A stretch of 28,088 bases of DNA. It comes from Phyllobacteriaceae bacterium UBA1940. Its GTDB lineage: Bacteria > Pseudomonadota > Alphaproteobacteria > Rhizobiales > Rhizobiaceae. Position 1 is the stretch's first letter. Each line of letters opens with the position of its first letter. A program made the translations under genes and the position numbers. The stretch lies in NCBI GenBank assembly GCA_002336975.1, contig DDFA01000101.1, positions 1-28,088 on the forward strand. Reading direction: 5' to 3'. This document shows positions 24,135 through 28,088 of the stretch, piece by piece. The notes beneath the pieces are model-generated. The model saw only the letters and a program-made list of their open reading frames with translations. It searched no databases and was not told the origin of the DNA.

Positions 24135-25370
24135 TCACCATTCGACCTTGAGCATGTCCAGCCCGTGGAAATGGTAGCTGTCGCGGTAGCTCGGCTCATA
24201 GGCGAAGCGCAGGCCGGGCAGGCGGTCGAACAGGGTCTTGAGGCCGATCTGCAGCTCCAGCCGGGCCAGCGGCGCGCCGATGCAGAAATGAATGCCGGCG
24301 CCGAAGGTGACGTTCTTCTGGTCGGCGCGGCCGGGCATGAACCGGCGCGGGTCGTCGAAAGCGGCCGGATCGTTGTTGGCCGCGCCAAGCAGCAGCCCGA
24401 CGCATTCGCCCGGTTCGATGGCGACGCCCGGCGCAAGGTCGACCCAGTCATAGGCGATGCGGGTGAACATGTGCAGCGGCGGGTCGTAGCGCAGGCACTC
24501 CTCGACCGTCGCCGCTGTCTGCTCCGGCGTCGCGAACAGGCGGCGCGGGTCGCCCTCCTGGTGCAGGATGCAGCGCACCGCGTTGCCCGTCTGGTGCACG
24601 GTCGCCTCATGGCCGGCATTGAGCAGCAGCACCGCCGACGAAACCAGTTCGTCGTCCGACAGCCGGTCGCCGTCCTCGCGCGCCGCGATCAGCACCGACA
24701 GGAGGTCGTCGCCGGGACAGGCGCGCCGTTTCGCAGCCTCGGCGCGGATGAAGGCGGCGAAGTCGCGCGCGGCCGCATTGGCGGCCGCTTCGGTCGATGG
24801 CGACGGCGCATGCATATACATCGCCACCATCGCGTTCGACCAGTCGACCAGTTGCGACGCCATCGCCGCGTCGACGCCCATCATGTCGGCAATGATGACG
24901 CTGGGCAGCGGCGTGGCGAAGGCCGGCAGCAGATCGGCCTGGCCGCCCGCCGCGAAACCGTCGATCAACGTGTTGGCGAACGCCTCGATGCGCGGCCGCA
25001 GCCGCTCTACCTGGCGCGACACGAAAGCCCGGTTGACGAGCGCGCGCAGGCGGGTGTGCGCCGGCGGCTCCAGTTCAAGCATCGAGCGCGCCTCGAGCCG
25101 GTCGAAATCGGCCAGATGCGGCCGCTCGCCGACCGACGCCATATAGCCGCCCGGGCGTTCGCGCCCAAAACGCCGGTCGCGCAGCACTCTTGAAACGTCG
25201 TCATAGCCGAACAGGCACCAAAAACCGAACTCTTCCCAGAAGACGAACGGCGCGGTCGCGTGCATCCAGCCATACGCCGCGTATGGGTCATTGATGAAGG
25301 CAGGCTCGTGCGGGTCGAGCCGCATGACGCGCGTCATGGCCGAATAGTCGAGATAGGGCGGTCGATTCAC
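24135..25370 (-). CDS. Cytochrome P450
   Basis: A 411-residue soluble bacterial P450 mono-oxygenase with every landmark: C-helix HTRLR (105-109), I-helix oxygen-activation motif AGHEAT (252-257), K-helix E-x-x-R (Glu291-Arg294) and haem loop FGAGIHFCIG with the proximal ligand Cys363. There is no membrane anchor, as usual for class I enzymes that need separate ferredoxin and reductase partners; none is encoded here. The typical bacterial I-helix Glu-Ala-Thr (AGHEAT, instead of AGxDTT) is common in CYP107/CYP116-like groups. Substrate cannot be read. It starts at ATG 25370 and is divergent from a flavoprotein oxidase, with about 73 bases between starts. Confidence 0.95.
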   Translation of the reverse strand: MNRPPYLDYSAMTRVMRLDPHEPAFINDPYAAYGWMHATAPFVFWEEFGFWCLFGYDDVSRVLRDRRFGRERPGGYMASVGERPHLADFDRLEARSMLELEPPAHTRLRALVNRAFVSRQVERLRPRIEAFANTLIDGFAAGGQADLLPAFATPLPSVIIADMMGVDAAMASQLVDWSNAMVAMYMHAPSPSTEAAANAAARDFAAFIRAEAAKRRACPGDDLLSVLIAAREDGDRLSDDELVSSAVLLLNAGHEATVHQTGNAVRCILHQEGDPRRLFATPEQTAATVEECLRYDPPLHMFTRIAYDWVDLAPGVAIEPGECVGLLLGAANNDPAAFDDPRRFMPGRADQKNVTFGAGIHFCIGAPLARLELQIGLKTLFDRLPGLRFAYEPSYRDSYHFHGLDMLKVEW

Positions 25371-25443
25371 GGTCGTTTCTGACTACTTGCCGGCATTTCG
25401 TTGCCCGCTATTGTCGCGCGTTCGGGTTACCGGAGTGTTTTTG

Positions 25444-26538
25444 ATGAAGATTACCGTCGTCGGCGGCGGCATTGCCGGTCTTTCGACCGCCTGGGCGCTA
25501 ACCAAGCGCGGCCATGAGACGACGCTTGTCGAGCAGGGGACGATCCCCAATCCGCTGTCCGCATCCGGCGACCATCACCGCATCATCCGCCGCGCCTATC
25601 CCGCCGGCACCTATGCCGGGGCCGTCACCGAGGCGTTCGGAGCCTGGGAGGAGATGTGGGCGGACATTGGCGCGCGCCACTACGATCCGCGCGGCTTCCT
25701 GTGCCTGTCGCGCGATCCGGGCGACGAGGCCGAGGAGTTCCTGGACGGATTGAAGCAAGGCGGCTTCCCGTTCGAGATGCTCGATGCCGCCGAAGCGGCG
25801 CGGCGCTACCCTTTCATTGACCCGGCGACCGTGCGCTACGGCTACTTTTCCGGCGAAGGCGGCGTGCTGCATTGCAGGCGCATCGCGGCCGACCTTGCCG
25901 GCTGGTTGCAGGCGAACGGCGCCAATTTGCGCGACAATTCCAGGGTGGCGTCGGTCGACGCTGCGGCAGGCGAGGTGACGCTCGGCAGCGGCGAGAAGCT
26001 CGTGGGCGATCGCGTCGTCGTCGCCGCCGGCGCCTGGGTGACCAGGCTTTTTCCGCAACTTGCCGCAACACTTGCCACCTACCGCACCGCCGTCGCCTAC
26101 CTGGATCCACCGGCCGATCTGAAACCGGCCTGGGACGTCGCCCCGGTCATCCTCGACATCGGCGGCAGGGTCGACGGCTACATCATTCCCGCATCGGGCG
26201 GCGGCCTGAAATTCGGCTCCGGCATGCACAAGCAGGCGACCGACGACGCCGACCGCGACCGCGAGCCGAGGCCGGGCGAGGGCGCGGACATCCTGAAATG
26301 GTTTTCGCCGCCGATGGCGCGGATCGGCGAATATCGGGTGCGCGAAGTCGTCACCTGCGCCTACACCTTCACAGCCGACGAACGGTTCTTCGCCGTCGAA
26401 CAGGGCAAGGCGCTCATCGTCTCGGCCTGTTCTGGCCATGGCTACAAGTTCGGCGCGTCGGTCGGGCGGCGGGTCGCGCAGGCGGCGGAGAGCGGCGACA
26501 CGCCGGCCCTGCTGGCCTGGCTGAGGCAGGAGGCGTGA
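25444..26538 (+). CDS. FAD-dependent amine oxidase, monomeric sarcosine oxidase-like
   Basis: A 364-residue DAO-superfamily flavoprotein. The N-terminal FAD site is KITVVGGGIAGLSTAWAL with GxGxxG at 7-12 and the ribose-binding Glu in TTLVEQG. In the C-terminal part, VVTCAYTFTADERFF places Cys305 where monomeric sarcosine oxidase binds FAD covalently, and SACSGHGYKFGASVGR matches the conserved closing motif. It should oxidise a secondary or N-methyl amine, using O2 and forming H2O2. The ATG at 25444 has GGAG eight bases upstream and is preferred to an upstream in-frame start. The divergent P450 neighbour may act on a related compound, but this is inference. Confidence 0.88.
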   Translation: MKITVVGGGIAGLSTAWALTKRGHETTLVEQGTIPNPLSASGDHHRIIRRAYPAGTYAGAVTEAFGAWEEMWADIGARHYDPRGFLCLSRDPGDEAEEFLDGLKQGGFPFEMLDAAEAARRYPFIDPATVRYGYFSGEGGVLHCRRIAADLAGWLQANGANLRDNSRVASVDAAAGEVTLGSGEKLVGDRVVVAAGAWVTRLFPQLAATLATYRTAVAYLDPPADLKPAWDVAPVILDIGGRVDGYIIPASGGGLKFGSGMHKQATDDADRDREPRPGEGADILKWFSPPMARIGEYRVREVVTCAYTFTADERFFAVEQGKALIVSACSGHGYKFGASVGRRVAQAAESGDTPALLAWLRQEA

Positions 26539-26559
26539 GTTTTCTGGCGGCAGCCGGCC

Positions 26560-26589
26560 CTTGCAAGGTCGTTAGGGGCCATCCTATCT
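26560..26589 (+). promoter_or_regulatory. Candidate clpP promoter
   Basis: CTTGCA (26560-26565) and CTATCT (26584-26589) are 18 bases apart, about 60 bases upstream of the clpP start. The CTTG core followed by a C-rich -10 region (CCATCCTATCT) is reminiscent of rhizobial RpoH heat-shock promoters, which would suit a Clp protease, but the match is imperfect and a housekeeping promoter is possible. Confidence 0.4.
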
Positions 26590-26651
26590 ACGGATGACCA
26601 TTCTGCCGTGATTCCCGCACGACGCGGCCATTGACCCCCGAAAGGCGTCCC

Positions 26652-27284
26652 ATGAAGGATCCGTATCAGACCTATATGAACCTCGTCCCGATGGTGGTCG
26701 AACAGACCAATCGCGGCGAACGCGCCTACGACATCTTCTCGCGCCTTTTGAAAGAACGCATCATTTTCATCACCGGTCCGGTCGAGGACGGCATGGCGTC
26801 GCTGGTGTGCGCGCAGCTTCTGTTCCTCGAAGCCGAGAACCCGAAGAAGGAAATCAACCTCTACATCAATTCGCCGGGCGGCGTGGTGACGTCGGGCCTG
26901 GCGATCTACGACACGATGCAGTTCATCAAGCCGCCGGTCGCGACGCTGTGCATGGGCCAGGCGATGTCGATGGGCTCGTTGCTGCTGACCGCCGGCGCCA
27001 AGGACATGCGCTTCGCGACGCCGAACGCCTCGATCATGGTGCACCAGCCTTCCGGCGGCTATCAGGGGCAGGCGACCGACATCATGATCCACGCCCAGTG
27101 GACCGAGGCCCTGAAGCGCCGTCTCAACGAGATTTACGTCAGGCACACCGGCCGCTCCTATGACGAAGTGCACAGCGCGCTCGAGCGCGATCGCTTCCTC
27201 ACGACCGACCAGGCGCTGGAATTCGGCCTGATCGACAAGGTCATCACCGAGCGCGACGCGATCGAGGCGACGCATTCAAAATGA
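26652..27284 (+). CDS. clpP: ATP-dependent Clp protease proteolytic subunit
   Basis: A 210-residue ClpP, the serine protease that forms a two-ring 14-mer and degrades proteins fed in by ClpX or ClpA. The catalytic triad is intact: Ser106 in [10 protein letters not shown], His131 in IMVHQPSGG and Asp180 in LERDRFL. Other marks are [20 protein letters not shown] and the hydrophobic N-terminal propeptide-like region [22 protein letters not shown] 26652 follows AAAGGCG by seven bases. clpX begins 277 bases downstream on the same strand, the standard alphaproteobacterial order. Confidence 0.97.
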   Translation: MKDPYQTYMNLVPMVVEQTNRGERAYDIFSRLLKERIIFITGPVEDGMASLVCAQLLFLEAENPKKEINLYINSPGGVVTSGLAIYDTMQFIKPPVATLCMGQAMSMGSLLLTAGAKDMRFATPNASIMVHQPSGGYQGQATDIMIHAQWTEALKRRLNEIYVRHTGRSYDEVHSALERDRFLTTDQALEFGLIDKVITERDAIEATHSK

Positions 27285-27444
27285 CGTGTGCGACGAGTGG
27301 CGACATTTGATCGTCGCTGAGGCAAATAGGTCACATTTTGCTGTTTCTTCGGGAGCGGGCAGGGCTTACGTTAAGCTTCTGTTGATTTCCGGCGGCTTAG
27401 CATCTGTGCGGGTGGCCACGAATCATTGCCACGTTTTTCGATTT

Positions 27445-27462
27445 GTGTTTGGTACGAAACAC
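27445..27462. promoter_or_regulatory. Perfect dyad in the clpP-clpX gap
   Basis: gtgttt (27445-27450) and aaacac (27457-27462) flank ggtacg. The 18-bp dyad lies about 100 bases upstream of clpX in the 277-base gap. It could be an operator or a small RNA hairpin. I see no strong clpX promoter by eye, and no terminator behind clpP. Confidence 0.3.
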
Positions 27463-27561
27463 GTTGCAGGTGCCGGGTTGCCGGTGGCGGCGCAGTGACG
27501 CCGCGTCCTGCGGATCGGGCCGTTCGCGCCAGCGCGGCTCGGAAGATGAAGGATTGGTAGG

Positions 27562-28088
27562 ATGAGCAAGGTCAGCAACGGCGGCGATTCCAAGAATACG
27601 CTCTACTGTTCGTTCTGCGGCAAGAGCCAGCACGAGGTCCGCAAGCTGATCGCGGGCCCGACCGTGTTCATCTGCGACGAATGCGTCGAACTGTGCATGG
27701 ACATCATCCGCGAGGAGAACAAGACCTCGACGCTGAAGTCGCGCGACGGCGTACCCACTCCGCAGGAAATCCTCGCCGTCCTGGACGACTACGTTATCGG
27801 CCAGCCGCACGCCAAGCGCGTGTTGTCAGTGGCGGTGCACAACCACTACAAGCGCCTGGCCCATGCGACAAAGGGCAACGACGTCGAACTGGCCAAGTCC
27901 AACATCCTGCTGATCGGACCGACGGGTTGCGGCAAGACGCTGCTCGCCCAGACGCTCGCCCGCATCATCGACGTGCCGTTCACCATGGCCGACGCAACGA
28001 CGCTGACGGAAGCCGGCTATGTCGGCGAGGACGTGGAAAACATCATTCTCAAGCTGCTGCAGTCGGCCGACTACAATGTCGAGCGCGC
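27562..28088 (+). CDS. clpX: ATP-dependent Clp protease ATP-binding subunit ClpX (5' part only)
   Basis: The first 175 codons of ClpX; the gene runs off the window. The N-terminal zinc-binding domain has YCSFCGK and [10 protein letters not shown], giving Cys16, Cys19, Cys38 and Cys41. The AAA+ module follows, with [19 protein letters not shown], Walker A GPTGCGKT (119-126) and [18 protein letters not shown]. ClpX unfolds tagged substrates and passes them to ClpP. ATG 27562 has AAGGA about eight bases upstream. Nothing is unusual in the visible part. Confidence 0.97.
   Translation, partial: MSKVSNGGDSKNTLYCSFCGKSQHEVRKLIAGPTVFICDECVELCMDIIREENKTSTLKSRDGVPTPQEILAVLDDYVIGQPHAKRVLSVAVHNHYKRLAHATKGNDVELAKSNILLIGPTGCGKTLLAQTLARIIDVPFTMADATTLTEAGYVGEDVENIILKLLQSADYNVER

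Overview
The window looks like chromosomal DNA of an alphaproteobacterium in the order Rhizobiales, most like Mesorhizobium or other Phyllobacteriaceae. The evidence is high GC coding sequence, the gene blocks rplM-rpsI, speB, argC and clpP-clpX, a type-2 ArgC, DUF2842 beside a COX15-type haem A synthase, and rhizobial-style intergenic palindromes. Almost all of it is protein-coding, with one tRNA gene.

Layout. Positions 1-1438 look like the edge of an accessory element abutting the 3' end of a tRNA-Pro(GGG) gene (1439-1515, minus). This stretch holds one winged-helix-like protein with a 12-bp tandem repeat, direct repeats and hairpins. Next is a secreted protein with two caspase-like domains (1649-3421); the second domain has lost its catalytic His. 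Positions 3445-12946 form a polysaccharide locus: Wzy/ExoQ-like polymerase, WcaJ-type initiating phosphoglycosyltransferase, GT4 glycosyltransferase and short OPX export lipoprotein in one minus-strand run; a divergent Wzz-type protein fused to a degenerate tyrosine-kinase domain; then a CelD/BioF2-family GNAT acyltransferase and a CE4 deacetylase. This parts list resembles the Caulobacter holdfast (hfs) and Agrobacterium unipolar polysaccharide (upp) loci. No flippase is present.

Positions 12952-18372 are housekeeping: DUF2842, ctaA, a patatin-like lipase, argC, a ureohydrolase (speB-like), and rpsI/rplM with a clear promoter and terminator. Positions 18600-21804 hold a PaaI-type thioesterase, two divergent crotonases that both lack the canonical Glu pair, a VOC protein and a CoA-binding protein. 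Then come O-acetylhomoserine sulfhydrylase behind a leader with inverted repeats, and a small cupin. A 467-bp stretch without a convincing gene (23668-24134) precedes a cytochrome P450 and a divergent sarcosine-oxidase-like flavoprotein. The window ends with clpP and the first 175 codons of clpX.

The strongest leads are the tandem caspase protein, the holdfast/UPP-like locus with its pseudo-BY-kinase and deacetylase/acyltransferase pair, the unexplained 467-bp region, and the metZ/metY leader. All functional calls rest on reading motifs by eye; no database search was possible.
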